A DNA stretch of 46,862 nucleotides from an uncultured Bacteroides sp. (GTDB lineage: Bacteria > Bacteroidota > Bacteroidia > Bacteroidales > Bacteroidaceae). Below the pieces are notes generated by a model, which was given only the letters and a program-made list of their open reading frames with translations, was not told the DNA's origin and made no database searches. The DNA lies in assembly GCA_949289295.1 (NCBI GenBank), contig CASENM010000040.1, forward strand, positions 67,055-113,916. Reading direction: 5' to 3'. A program made the position numbers and the translations under genes. Below are positions 34,200 to 41,813 of this stretch, piece after piece (position 1 is the stretch's first letter; the number at the start of each line of letters is the position of its first letter).

Positions 34200-35429
34200 A
34201 TGAAAAAGAACAGGACAAAAACAGTCATTCCGGGACACTTTCTTCTGCAGGACTGCCGCAGATGGAAGATGACCGCCTACGCTCTGCTCGCACTAATTGT
34301 GTTGGGCACCGTCTTATATATTTATCGGTACGAACCTTTTTCGGCGAGGGCGGAAGTGACCGACGAGCTGGGCGGTAACATTTTTCCTGTAACCATCCTT
34401 TCTACGGCCACGACGGAGGCCAATCTGATTGTTCCGGCCGACAGCAGTTATCTGGGCAATCCGAAATCGTGTATCGCCGTGAAGGTGAAAAGCACCCATG
34501 CCAACAGCAGGCTGCATCTGGAAGTGGCCGAAACGCCCTTCTTCTCGCATTCCGTTTCCGAATTCATCCTTCCCAAGGCCGACCGTGAGTATTGGGTTTT
34601 TCCCGACATCGTGTGGAACTACAAGGCATTGCTCGAGAACGAACAGGCTATGCCGGTCAGTGTCTCCGTGCAGGTGTGGCTCAACGGGAGGAAGCTGAAC
34701 TGCAGGGTGCGCACGCTGTCGGTGCGCAGTGTCAACGAGTGTCTGCTGGGCTACAGGGACAGCCGGATGAAGTTTCATGATACGGGCGACTTCTTTGCCG
34801 CCTATGTCAACGAAGACAATCCGAACATCAACCAGATTCTGAGGGAAGCCCTCGACTCACGCATCGTGAACCGTTTCTGGGGGTATCAGAGCAAGGACCC
34901 CAAGATGGTCGACGATCAGGTGTATGCCCTGTGGTATGTGTTGATGAAGCGGAGGTTCAAATACAGCTCCATCAGCAACAGCAGCCTTTCTTCGAACGTG
35001 GTGTTCACACAGCGCGTGCGCACGTTCGACGATGCCCTGAAGTCGGCGCAGATTAATTGTGTGGACGGCAGCGCGCTGTTCGCCTCGCTGCTGAAGGCCG
35101 TCAACATCAATCCGATTCTCATCCGTGTGCCAGGTCACATGTTCGTGGGCTACTATACCGACCGCCAGCACAGCCACATGCACTTTCTGGAAACATCGAT
35201 GATAGGCGATGTGAATCTGGACGATTTCTTCCCGGAAGAGAAGCTGGACTCCACGATGGCCGGCAAGTCGCAGGAAAGCATCTCCCGTCTGATGTTCGAG
35301 AAGTCGAAGGAATATGCCACCCGCATCTACAACGAGAACAAGGAGCGCATCCATTCCGGGGAGGTGAACTATATGTTCCTGGAAATCGACAAGGCCACAC
35401 GGGCGATGATTCAGCCGATCGGGAAATGA
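34200..35429 (+). CDS. Membrane-anchored transglutaminase-like protein
   Basis: A 409-residue protein with one N-terminal membrane helix (about 25-45, YALLALIVLGTVLYIY) and a large outside part. The C-terminal half resembles the transglutaminase-like cysteine protease fold: the Cys in INCVDGSALFASLLKAVNINPILIRVPGH, the His in GHMFVGYYT, and a nearby HFLETS. A beta-rich domain (about 55-190) precedes it. Family members outside eukaryotes are often peptidases or cross-linking enzymes; the substrate is unknown. The start at 34200 is the first ATG after the palindromes. The first residues are Lys-rich. Confidence 0.75.
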   Translation: MKKNRTKTVIPGHFLLQDCRRWKMTAYALLALIVLGTVLYIYRYEPFSARAEVTDELGGNIFPVTILSTATTEANLIVPADSSYLGNPKSCIAVKVKSTHANSRLHLEVAETPFFSHSVSEFILPKADREYWVFPDIVWNYKALLENEQAMPVSVSVQVWLNGRKLNCRVRTLSVRSVNECLLGYRDSRMKFHDTGDFFAAYVNEDNPNINQILREALDSRIVNRFWGYQSKDPKMVDDQVYALWYVLMKRRFKYSSISNSSLSSNVVFTQRVRTFDDALKSAQINCVDGSALFASLLKAVNINPILIRVPGHMFVGYYTDRQHSHMHFLETSMIGDVNLDDFFPEEKLDSTMAGKSQESISRLMFEKSKEYATRIYNENKERIHSGEVNYMFLEIDKATRAMIQPIGK

Positions 35430-35447
35430 TGATTTCTGCCAGGGGCC

Positions 35448-35478
35448 TTGTTTGTGTGTGGGATAATTTGTATATTTG
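35448..35478 (+). promoter_or_regulatory. Promoter of the first NVEALA/lipoprotein cassette
   Basis: TATATTTG at 35471-35478 (exact TAnnTTTG) with a TTG-containing -33 region around 35447-35454. It lies 38 bases before the small peptide ATG. Confidence 0.5.
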
Positions 35479-35516
35479 AAAAGTTAAATCAAAAGTTTGC
35501 TAATAAATTAATAGCT

Positions 35517-35594
35517 ATGAAAAGAAAAATGCTGTTTTCAGTTATTATGTTTGGACTTATTTTAATTGCAGTAGGATACAATCTTATTTTATAG
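35517..35594 (+). pseudogene. 25-residue leader, likely truncated NVEALA-type peptide
   Basis: ATG to TAG encodes MKRKMLFSVIMFGLILIAVG plus YNLIL. The Lys-rich start, hydrophobic core and GYN exit resemble the leader of NVEALA-family peptides, but the protein stops before any NVEALA box. Nothing after the stop restores it. It sits between a good promoter and a propeller lipoprotein, where a peptide gene is expected. It could instead be a real small membrane peptide. Confidence 0.45.
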
Positions 35595-35721
35595 TATCAT
35601 ATGGTGTGTAACAGATTCTATATATTTGTCAAACATTGAAGCTCTAGCATAAAATGAGAGTGATGATTTCTTTATCTTATTCATAATATATTTAACTTTA
35701 GTAAAACCCTAACTGCTAATA

Positions 35722-36708
35722 ATGAACAGAATATTATTTTTTTTTACTATAGCCTTGTGCTTAGCTTCATGTTTGAATCATAGGGATATAAACAATACAG
35801 TATATTGTCAAGCTGATAGTGAAATAAGTGAATTCCCGGATTCCAGTTTCTTCTCTGATATAACTTGTATGTATCATTATAAAGATAAGGTCTATATTTT
35901 AGATAGGAAACGAGGGGATGTTGTGGCGCTAAGTGAAGATTTTAATACAATGAAATATGTTTGCCGTCATGGTGGAGCTCCTTATGAGACAGTATGGCCT
36001 TTTACTTTTAATGTATGGAAAGATACTGTATATATTGTTGACTTTGGTACTAAATCCATGAAAATGTATTATGAAGGCAAATTCAGTGGTAGCTTTTTAC
36101 TTTCGAATGCAAATGAGAATCGTTTCAGTTTAAATGATTCTTTAATATATTTGTCGGCGACAACAGATTCTTCAAGTTTTCTGTTAATTGACAGACGTTT
36201 TCATGAAAAACAGATTCCCCAAGGAAAAGTTATATTTGAAGAAACTCCATTCAAAACTATTATATCTAACAAAAACCACATTCTTTACAATAAAAGTAGA
36301 GGACTATTTACTGTTGCATGTTGTTATCCTTATATTGAACAGTATACGCCGACTGGAGAGTACGTCAAAACTTTTGATGTCTCATATGTTCCTATTATAA
36401 AAGATGCTATTAAAGAGGCGGAAAAATATTCCTCTAAAGAAAAATCGGTCTATCGTTATATTTGTGATGCTTATTTGGCTAATGATTGTATATACATATT
36501 ATGTTCATTACGTGATTCTCAAGATAATTATAAAGTAAATACTATTTTAGTATTTTCTATTAATGATGATATGAAACTCATTTCAAGTTATATTCTTCCG
36601 CATGATATTTATTCTTCTTTTTGTGTCTCTGATACTTATATTTTTGCGGCAAGAAAAGTTACAGGTGCAACTATAGAGAAAATACCATTACGTGATGCAA
36701 ATAAATAA
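35722..36708 (+). CDS. BF3164-like six-bladed propeller lipoprotein (copy 1)
   Basis: A 328-residue predicted lipoprotein. The signal peptide ends in the lipobox CLASC (Cys 17). The mature part has repeated four-stranded units typical of the six-bladed beta-propeller families of Bacteroides: KDKVYILDRKRGDVVALSEDF, VWKDTVYIVDFGTKSMKMYYEGKF, ANDCIYILCSLRD. The GxGPxE motif seen in relatives is weak here (HGGAPYE). The gene is AT-rich and follows the truncated leader by 127 bases. Its last 14 bases overlap the start of another truncated gene. Function unknown; likely peptide or glycan binding at the envelope. Confidence 0.75.
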   Translation: MNRILFFFTIALCLASCLNHRDINNTVYCQADSEISEFPDSSFFSDITCMYHYKDKVYILDRKRGDVVALSEDFNTMKYVCRHGGAPYETVWPFTFNVWKDTVYIVDFGTKSMKMYYEGKFSGSFLLSNANENRFSLNDSLIYLSATTDSSSFLLIDRRFHEKQIPQGKVIFEETPFKTIISNKNHILYNKSRGLFTVACCYPYIEQYTPTGEYVKTFDVSYVPIIKDAIKEAEKYSSKEKSVYRYICDAYLANDCIYILCSLRDSQDNYKVNTILVFSINDDMKLISSYILPHDIYSSFCVSDTYIFAARKVTGATIEKIPLRDANK

Positions 36709-36757
36709 ATTTCTCATATTACTGCTTGTCCTGTTGTCTTCTTTGATTGGGTTGTAA
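36695..36757 (+). pseudogene. Truncated signal peptide cut by the IS66 relic
   Basis: An ATG overlapping the end of the preceding gene encodes MQINKFLILLLVLLSSLIGL. It then stops at a TAA supplied by the first bases of the IS66 remnant (GTAACC at 36754). This is the start of a second exported protein of the operon, interrupted by the element. Confidence 0.55.
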
Positions 36758-37033
36758 CCATTGAAAAGTAACCAGAAATGATGGGGATATGCCTGTTGAG
36801 GACATTTTTAATTTGAGAGGGAAAAGAATTTTTTACGCCAGTAGTGATAGGTTGAACAGCTTACACCTGCTTGTTGCAGGAACGACTTCAAAGGCAGGTC
36901 GCTTTGTTGTACCTGCAGTTCCAGTTCTTCAAATTCCAGTCTGTTCATAACAATTGAGGTTTGCTTGTATTCGCTGCCGCAAAACTACAACCAAACTTCA
37001 TGGTTTAAAAGGTACGTTTGTTCGAATGCTTAC
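36754..37033 (-). mobile_element. Internally deleted IS66-family element
   Basis: About 280 bases. The ends are related imperfect inverted repeats beginning GTAA: GTAACCATTGAAAAGTAACC on the plus strand at 36754, and GTAAGCATTCGAACAAACGT on the minus strand from 37033. Between them is a fragment of the accessory gene tnpA. The transposase and TnpB genes are missing. The 8-base flanks (ATTGGGTT and GTCCGTTT) do not match, so no target duplication is seen. Confidence 0.65.
36808..36948 (-). pseudogene. IS66 accessory protein TnpA fragment
   Basis: A 46-residue fragment, MNRLEFEELELQVQQSDLPL followed by KSFLQQAGVSCSTYHYWRKK. It matches the N-terminal helix-turn-helix of IS66 TnpA proteins (family length about 100-120). 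It ends early and the downstream sequence does not continue the protein. Confidence 0.65.
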
Positions 37034-37041
37034 GTCCGTTT

Positions 37042-37179
37042 CATAATTTAAGTCCTTCTTGTTTGAAAATAATTGGAAATCTTCCTGAAATTCTATATGG
37101 TTAAATGTTTGAAAGCCTGCAAGTTGTTGTTTTTTCAGATTATTTTCAGCGAATTTTCGTTGCTTTTTGCTTACCTTTG
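37042..37179. promoter_or_regulatory. Duplicated regulatory region with regulator start relic
   Basis: This stretch is similar over its length to 39421-39569. Shared blocks include ATTGGAAATCTTCCTGAAAT and a CAT-AATTT edge that is the start codon region of the ToxR-like regulator at 39423. Here the minus-strand start reads ATG AAA CGG ACG and then runs into the IS66 end (TAA). So a regulator paralogue once began here and was removed. A plus-strand -7 element TACCTTTG lies at 37172-37179. Confidence 0.6.
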
Positions 37180-37228
37180 TTTCGGAAGTACAAAAAATTA
37201 AAGAGGTAATGAACTGAAACTACTTGAG

Positions 37229-37351
37229 ATGAATCAACTGATGTTGAGTAATGTGGAAGCCTTGGCCAATGATGGAAGGGTCAATTATTTTTTTGATGGA
37301 GTTGTTGCTTGCTGCTGGAATGTTGGGCAGTTGCAGCGGAGAGAAAAATGA
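37229..37351 (+). pseudogene. NVEALA peptide relic, overlapping the next gene
   Basis: The frame beginning at 37229 encodes MNQLMLSNVEALANDG, an exact NVEALA box in its usual context (L..SNVEALAN). There is no signal leader before it; an in-frame stop lies at 37199. After the box the frame becomes meaningless (RVNYFFDG) and ends at 37351. The leader was lost and the tail replaced, and the following lipoprotein now starts inside it in another frame. Confidence 0.65.
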
Positions 37352-38240
37352 TGCTTCCGGAAAGGAGGGAGTGGAACCTCTTGCAGTCATTCTCGACCTG
37401 CATCCTGACAGTTGCTTTTTTCATGTATTCACCTATCCGGAGTGGAGGTATGTCGCTTCTTTCGGCAAACGTGGTGAAGGTCCTGAAGATATTCTTTCGG
37501 CCGAGCGTGTAAGGATATGCTCTCCCGACTCCGTGTGGGTTCTTGACTCCAACCGTCGCCAGATAACACGCTGGCGCATATCAAATGGTAATGCGGAACG
37601 TGTGGAGGAAATATCTTTGGATGACAGACTTATACGTATTCTGGACTTCTGTAAGACAGTCGAGGGATTTCTGGTAACAGACTATACCGGCAATTACCGT
37701 TATCATGTACTTGACCAACGTGGAAAAATCATACAAAGTGTTGGTCATGTACCAAGTGAAAAGGACGTTGATGATTCCGATAAGCCGGCTCTATCTCAGG
37801 CATGGCGCAGTTTTATGGACTATAATCCGAAGAATGGCGTACTGGCTATGGTAACCCAACTTGGAGAGGTTGTCGAGTTGTTTAATCTAAAGACCGGAGA
37901 GCACAAGGTCTATTACGGTCCGGGAGGTGAGCCAGTGTTCTCCGTCTTTGCTAGTGAAGCTATGCCAAAAGTTAAAGGCTTTAATGATGTGGTGGTTTCA
38001 GATTCATGTATATATGCTATTTTTGATGGTACACCATTCAAAGACCGTATTAATTCGTTGCGTTCAGGCAGGAAACTTCCAGCAGGAGGCAATAATATTT
38101 ATGTATTTAGCCTTGATGGCTGTCCACTGAAAAAAATGTCAACAGAATGTTCTGCTTTTGGTATTGAGTTTATAAGTGGTAACATCTATACTGTAGGCAA
38201 TGATAAAGATATTCCTTTGTATTCATATAAATGTCCATAA
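37269..38240 (+). CDS. Six-bladed propeller lipoprotein with chimeric leader (copy 2)
   Basis: A 323-residue predicted lipoprotein. The chosen start (ATG-ATG at 37269) aligns with the ATG-ATG of the RND adaptor gene at 46656; the ATG at 37251 adds six residues read from NVEALA codons in another frame. The leader MELLLAAGMLGSC ends in a lipobox, though its N-terminus has no basic residue, which is unusual. The segment LLAAGML, Cys, GEK, SGKEGVE is nearly the same as in the adaptor. From about residue 40 the protein is a propeller: VASFGKRGEGPEDIL, DSVWVLDSNRRQITRWRI. The GEGPED motif is typical. It looks like a recombinant gene that may still be expressed. Confidence 0.7.
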   Translation: MMEGSIIFLMELLLAAGMLGSCSGEKNDASGKEGVEPLAVILDLHPDSCFFHVFTYPEWRYVASFGKRGEGPEDILSAERVRICSPDSVWVLDSNRRQITRWRISNGNAERVEEISLDDRLIRILDFCKTVEGFLVTDYTGNYRYHVLDQRGKIIQSVGHVPSEKDVDDSDKPALSQAWRSFMDYNPKNGVLAMVTQLGEVVELFNLKTGEHKVYYGPGGEPVFSVFASEAMPKVKGFNDVVVSDSCIYAIFDGTPFKDRINSLRSGRKLPAGGNNIYVFSLDGCPLKKMSTECSAFGIEFISGNIYTVGNDKDIPLYSYKCP

Positions 38241-38460
38241 AATAAAATCGCAGATTAAGATAAAATGCATAAAATATTCCTCTTTTATGTTTTTCTTTGT
38301 AATAAGAGTCTTTGATGTATACTTATATAGTTCTTAGGCAGTAATTTTTTGAAAGCCTTATCTTGTTACTCCAAAGGATATCGGATTAAAACTCTGTACT
38401 TTCTATGAATCCTCGCATTCTAATTCGCTGAGTTGGATTGAGTTATCCTGATTGTAATCA
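38241..38460. other. AT-rich spacer without a gene
   Basis: Between the convergent propeller and regulator genes. I see no open frame, no strong hairpin with a T run and no promoter match. Confidence 0.5.
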
Positions 38461-39423
38461 TTATAATTGGCATGAATCACAATTAAATTCTAATTTGTAA
38501 CCTTTTCCTCTTATGGATACAACATTGATGCCCAGAATTGCGATACATTCTTTTAGCGACTTAATCAGGTGATAAGCCCGATCTTTTGTTTCTCCACTTT
38601 CTACTTTTTCATATAGTTTGGATATGTCAGTATGTGATAAGAAGAAATCTTCCTTTGAAATGAACTTACGGAAAATTCTTATATTATTGCCGCTTAGAAT
38701 AACTTGTGTATTGTTGTACCTTAAAGTATTGTGATTATTGTCCCAGTAATATCCTTCATGAATTTCAATCCATTTAGTTGATTGGTATTTTCTTTGTTTT
38801 ATAATGCTTCCGTCCTCATTATTTATATCTTTTGAAAGATTTTCTTTTTTGTTTCTGCTATAGATAATGTAGCAGATTATTGGAATTAGCATAACAGCAA
38901 GTAGAATATATGTATATATATTATTCAGTAAAAGTACATATGCTGGTGTATATATATAGGCCTGTAATGTTATATCAGATTTGTTATTATAGTCTTTCCT
39001 AAATTTATATTCCTGTACGAGTGTAGCTTTTCTGATAAATTTTTCAGTGCGTGAATTATACTTTTTTCCGTTGTATGTATATCCAATGGCTGTATTAGTG
39101 TGTTTGTTTATTTTATGCATTTCATACCTGAACAAGCTGTCCAAATGATTTCTTTCTGAGTCTTTTGCAATAAAATAGGCCTGATCACTCCAGCTTCTCT
39201 TTTCTTCACCTTTTATTTCGTTTGGAGACTTCTTTTGATTATACTGTACGTTAATCTGCGAGATATACAGTTTTTTTTCCTCGTTGATGGCATTTATAAA
39301 AGCATTTTTTGCACTTTCAGTAATATGCATCTTGTTTGTATTGAAATTTATGCAGATTACAATCATTGTTATTAATGCGTATGTAATATATGCAAAGATA
39401 CGTTTTGGTTTAGCCCATTCCAT
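38461..39423 (-). CDS. ToxR-like membrane-tethered winged-helix regulator
   Basis: A 320-residue protein with two membrane helices (about 9-26 and 166-188) enclosing a 140-residue Lys/Asn-rich extracytoplasmic domain. The cytoplasmic C-terminal part (about 215-320) reads like an OmpR/PhoB winged helix, with EGYYWDNNHNTLRYNNTQVILSGNNIRIFRKF (family-type opening) and LKECIAILGINVVSIRGKGYKLEF (recognition helix and wing hairpin). There is no receiver or kinase domain, so it is a one-component sensor-regulator. It is divergent from the cassette at 39.6 kb. A trace of a second copy sits at 37042. The likely targets are the adjacent peptide and lipoprotein genes (inference). Confidence 0.7.
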   Translation of the reverse strand: MEWAKPKRIFAYITYALITMIVICINFNTNKMHITESAKNAFINAINEEKKLYISQINVQYNQKKSPNEIKGEEKRSWSDQAYFIAKDSERNHLDSLFRYEMHKINKHTNTAIGYTYNGKKYNSRTEKFIRKATLVQEYKFRKDYNNKSDITLQAYIYTPAYVLLLNNIYTYILLAVMLIPIICYIIYSRNKKENLSKDINNEDGSIIKQRKYQSTKWIEIHEGYYWDNNHNTLRYNNTQVILSGNNIRIFRKFISKEDFFLSHTDISKLYEKVESGETKDRAYHLIKSLKECIAILGINVVSIRGKGYKLEFNCDSCQL

Positions 39424-39561
39424 AATTTGAGTCTTCTTTTCTGAAAATAATCTGAAAGTAATTGGAAATCTTCCTGAAATTTCATATAGTTAAATATCTA
39501 ATAAACAGATTGTTATGATTTTATTCAGAAAAATTTCAGCAATTTTTTGTTGTTTATTACT

Positions 39562-39569
39562 TATCTTTG
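39562..39569 (+). promoter_or_regulatory. -7 element of the duplicated cassette promoter
   Basis: TATCTTTG, an exact TAnnTTTG match, at the position equivalent to TACCTTTG at 37172 in the duplicate. Confidence 0.5.
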
Positions 39570-39597
39570 TCGCAAAAATACAAAGATTTTAAATGTT

Positions 39598-39633
39598 ATG
39601 AAAGCGTTGTTATTTTTAATTTTATATGTATAG
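39598..39633 (+). pseudogene. 11-residue signal-peptide stub
   Basis: The ATG after the promoter gives MKALLFLILYV and then TAG. This looks like the first codons of an exported protein whose body was deleted. The sequence directly after belongs to the DUF1573 relic in another frame. Confidence 0.4.
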
Positions 39634-40115
39634 ACACGGAAGACATTTTCAATAGACTAAACCGTTTTCCTGGGGAAATGATGTTCCAGACATTTCTTGT
39701 AGATTCTGAAAACCGTGTGAGGGTGATAGGAAACCCCATCCACAACCTGTCGATAAAGGACCTTTACCTTAAGGAAATAGCCGGAATAGAAGCTGTTTCG
39801 CAGCCAGTCACCACGATTGAGGCTGATTCTGCAGAGTACCATTATGGTGTGGTAGGCGAAAACATGACAGCAAGCAAGAAGATTATCCTTCAAAACACCG
39901 GAAGAGAAGTGTTCCGCATAAAGGGAATAACAACCTCATGCGACTGTATGACTGCGGAATACGGCTGGGATGAGATTCCACCTGGAGGGAAAGCTGCAAT
40001 GACGGTTGAATACAAGGCGGAAGAGCCAGGTGATTTCTGGCGTACCATAACCATATACGGAAATGTTCCGGGCAAGTCCGTTACACTGGACTTTTGGGGA
40101 ACAGTCAGAAAGTGA
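39634..40115 (+). pseudogene. 5'-truncated DUF1573 gene
   Basis: The readable frame includes DTEDIFNRLNRFPGEMMFQTFLVDSENRVRVIGNP, which looks like the end of a thioredoxin-like domain. A DUF1573 domain follows: YHYGVVGENMTASKKIILQNTG, ITTSCDCMTAEYGWDEIPPGGKAAMTVEY. Full-length relatives carry a lipoprotein signal and more N-terminal sequence, both absent. An internal ATG at 39678 could still give a 145-residue cytoplasmic product. The left break is close to 39634, right after the signal-peptide stub. Confidence 0.65.
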
Positions 40116-40201
40116 GAGATAAAAAAAGAGTGAAGATATGAAACCTAATGTCTAGCAAACGTTTGTATCCATATTCCACTCCATGTTAAAGTACTTAAAA
40201 T

Positions 40202-40212
40202 AAAGGAGGTGT
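40202..40212 (+). promoter_or_regulatory. Extended Shine-Dalgarno-like motif without a start codon
   Basis: AAAGGAGGTGT, ten bases of which complement the usual 16S rRNA 3' end, with no start codon at a useful distance. The same 11 bases recur at 44901. Confidence 0.5.
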
Positions 40213-40390
40213 TACCAATACAATTATTATTTTTAATGCCACAAATTGGAGGGTGTTCTTCCCTGGAGATTATTAGAACTATAATTAATTAAAGTAAAAA
40301 TTGTGAATTACAAGTTGTGTCAGAATGAGAATTGACTATCAAAAAGCAATGCCATCCCAAGTAAATGAGATCCTTCACTCCGTTCAGGAT

Positions 40391-40428
40391 GACAAAATGA
40401 AAGTGGATTTTTGTTTTGAGACAACCTC
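40391..40428. repeat. Degenerate TGTCTCAAAAT stem-loop copy
   Basis: This stretch aligns with the terminator repeat at 31322-31369: CAAAATGAAA, then TGG, then TTTTGAGACA in the same order and spacing. The pairing of the two arms has decayed. The whole gene-free stretch 40116-40454 otherwise shows no open frame. Confidence 0.55.
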
Positions 40429-40454
40429 TAGTGGTTGTTGAAATTTTTTGTGAT

Positions 40455-41615
40455 ATGAGAATAGTTAGTTTTATTATTTGTTTGTTTTTAGTGAGTTGTG
40501 TCAGTAACAGTGGAGGAAATATGCCACATAATAAATATGGGGATTCAGTAGCGTATAGTTTGAAAGAAGTGAATATATCTTCATCAGAAGTACTTCAGTT
40601 GAAGGATTATCCCATAACAGGATTTATAGGTACTGACTCTTTACAGAGTATTGTGGGATATAATTATAGAACTCATTCTTTAGACAAAATAAGATTATAT
40701 GGTAACCCTTCAATATCTTCATTGCAATTGAACAAAGAAGGGCCGAATGGTATATTTGTCCGAGTGAAAAGCATCTGTCCGGTTTCCGATGATTCGATTT
40801 GGGTGTATGATGGAACTTTCATTTCCTTGTTAAATGATTGTGGTGAGATATGTCGTAGAATCTCTTTTCCTTCAGATGTACAGGTACTGCTGGAAACCAA
40901 TTATGCCATGCATACAGCCAAGCTTTGTTATGATAAAGAGAAAGCCTCTTTATATTATCCAGTGTTGAGAGCAGATTCTGTATATGTTGAAGAATATGAT
41001 TTAAATAAAGATATGGTTGTCTGTTCTTATTTTCTGAAACCATCTTTGCTTAACCCTGATAACGCAGCAGAGTATGGAGATTTACGCTTTCCTAACGTAA
41101 ATGTTGCAAATGGGAAAATCATTTATAATTATCCTTATGAATCTACTATCTATCTGTTGGATATGAAAACCGGAAAGTATTCCGAAATCGGAGCAGCCAG
41201 TAAATATACTTCTAATACGGCTCCACGATGTGATTCCCAGACAGATTATTCTGTATGGCAACGTTACGGATTGGAGAATACACATTTTTATGATGTTATG
41301 TATTTGCCAGATGTGCAAATTTATGCTCGTTTCCATGTCGAAGGAAAGAGTATGAGTGCATCAGAAAAACTCACACAGAGTTTTTTGGACAGTAAATCAT
41401 TGTATCTGATGCTGTTTGATTCCGATTTTCATATAATAGGAGAGACAAAAATGAAAGCTCATACATATAGTCCTTTTACCAGTTGGTGTGCTTTATCCGA
41501 TGCAATCTCATTGTTTAAGAATAATAGTTTGTCTGATTCCCTGGATTATGAAGTGCTGAGTTCAGACCTTATTTTACCCGACAAATACCTGGAAAGAAAA
41601 GCTGAAATACGATAG
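40455..41615 (+). CDS. DUF4221-like propeller lipoprotein
   Basis: A 386-residue predicted lipoprotein. The ATG at 40455 gives the signal MRIVSFIICLFLVSC (lipobox Cys 15); the in-frame start at 40416 would put repeat sequence in front of it. The mature part is beta-rich with propeller-like segments (YNYRTHSLDKIRLY, PVSDDSIWVYDGTFISLLNDCGEICRRI, YESTIYLLDMKTGKYSEIG) and fits the DUF4221 family of Bacteroides surface lipoproteins in length and texture. Function unknown. AT-rich, and flanked on both sides by TGTCTCAAAAT repeats. Confidence 0.65.
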   Translation: MRIVSFIICLFLVSCVSNSGGNMPHNKYGDSVAYSLKEVNISSSEVLQLKDYPITGFIGTDSLQSIVGYNYRTHSLDKIRLYGNPSISSLQLNKEGPNGIFVRVKSICPVSDDSIWVYDGTFISLLNDCGEICRRISFPSDVQVLLETNYAMHTAKLCYDKEKASLYYPVLRADSVYVEEYDLNKDMVVCSYFLKPSLLNPDNAAEYGDLRFPNVNVANGKIIYNYPYESTIYLLDMKTGKYSEIGAASKYTSNTAPRCDSQTDYSVWQRYGLENTHFYDVMYLPDVQIYARFHVEGKSMSASEKLTQSFLDSKSLYLMLFDSDFHIIGETKMKAHTYSPFTSWCALSDAISLFKNNSLSDSLDYEVLSSDLILPDKYLERKAEIR

Positions 41616-41623
41616 AAGTCTGT

Positions 41624-41766
41624 CTCAAAATAGAAGCGTGAAACTGAGAGTCTCATGGTAGTTTAAAACTAAAATGAGAATTTGTATATAATAAAAAACG
41701 CTAAAATAAGGAGGGGATGTTGTGGTTTGATTACAAGCAGGATTGTCTCATTTCTTCTATTTTGAG
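41624..41766. repeat. Element bounded by 13-bp inverted repeats
   Basis: CTCAAAATAGAAG at 41624-41636 is repeated as its exact complement at 41754-41766, enclosing 117 bases without a gene. The ends belong to the TGTCTCAAAAT repeat family. It may be a small non-autonomous mobile element or an invertible segment. Confidence 0.6.
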
Positions 41767-41813
41767 GCTACTTTTTGTTCTTGTCAGTATTACTAAGTGA
41801 TTATTTTATCCCA

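Noticed and set aside
39567-39677. Start of the DUF1573 protein at 39567
   Set aside because: That codon (TTG) overlaps the -7 promoter element, and the N-terminal residues are non-family sequence; the gene is better read as truncated.
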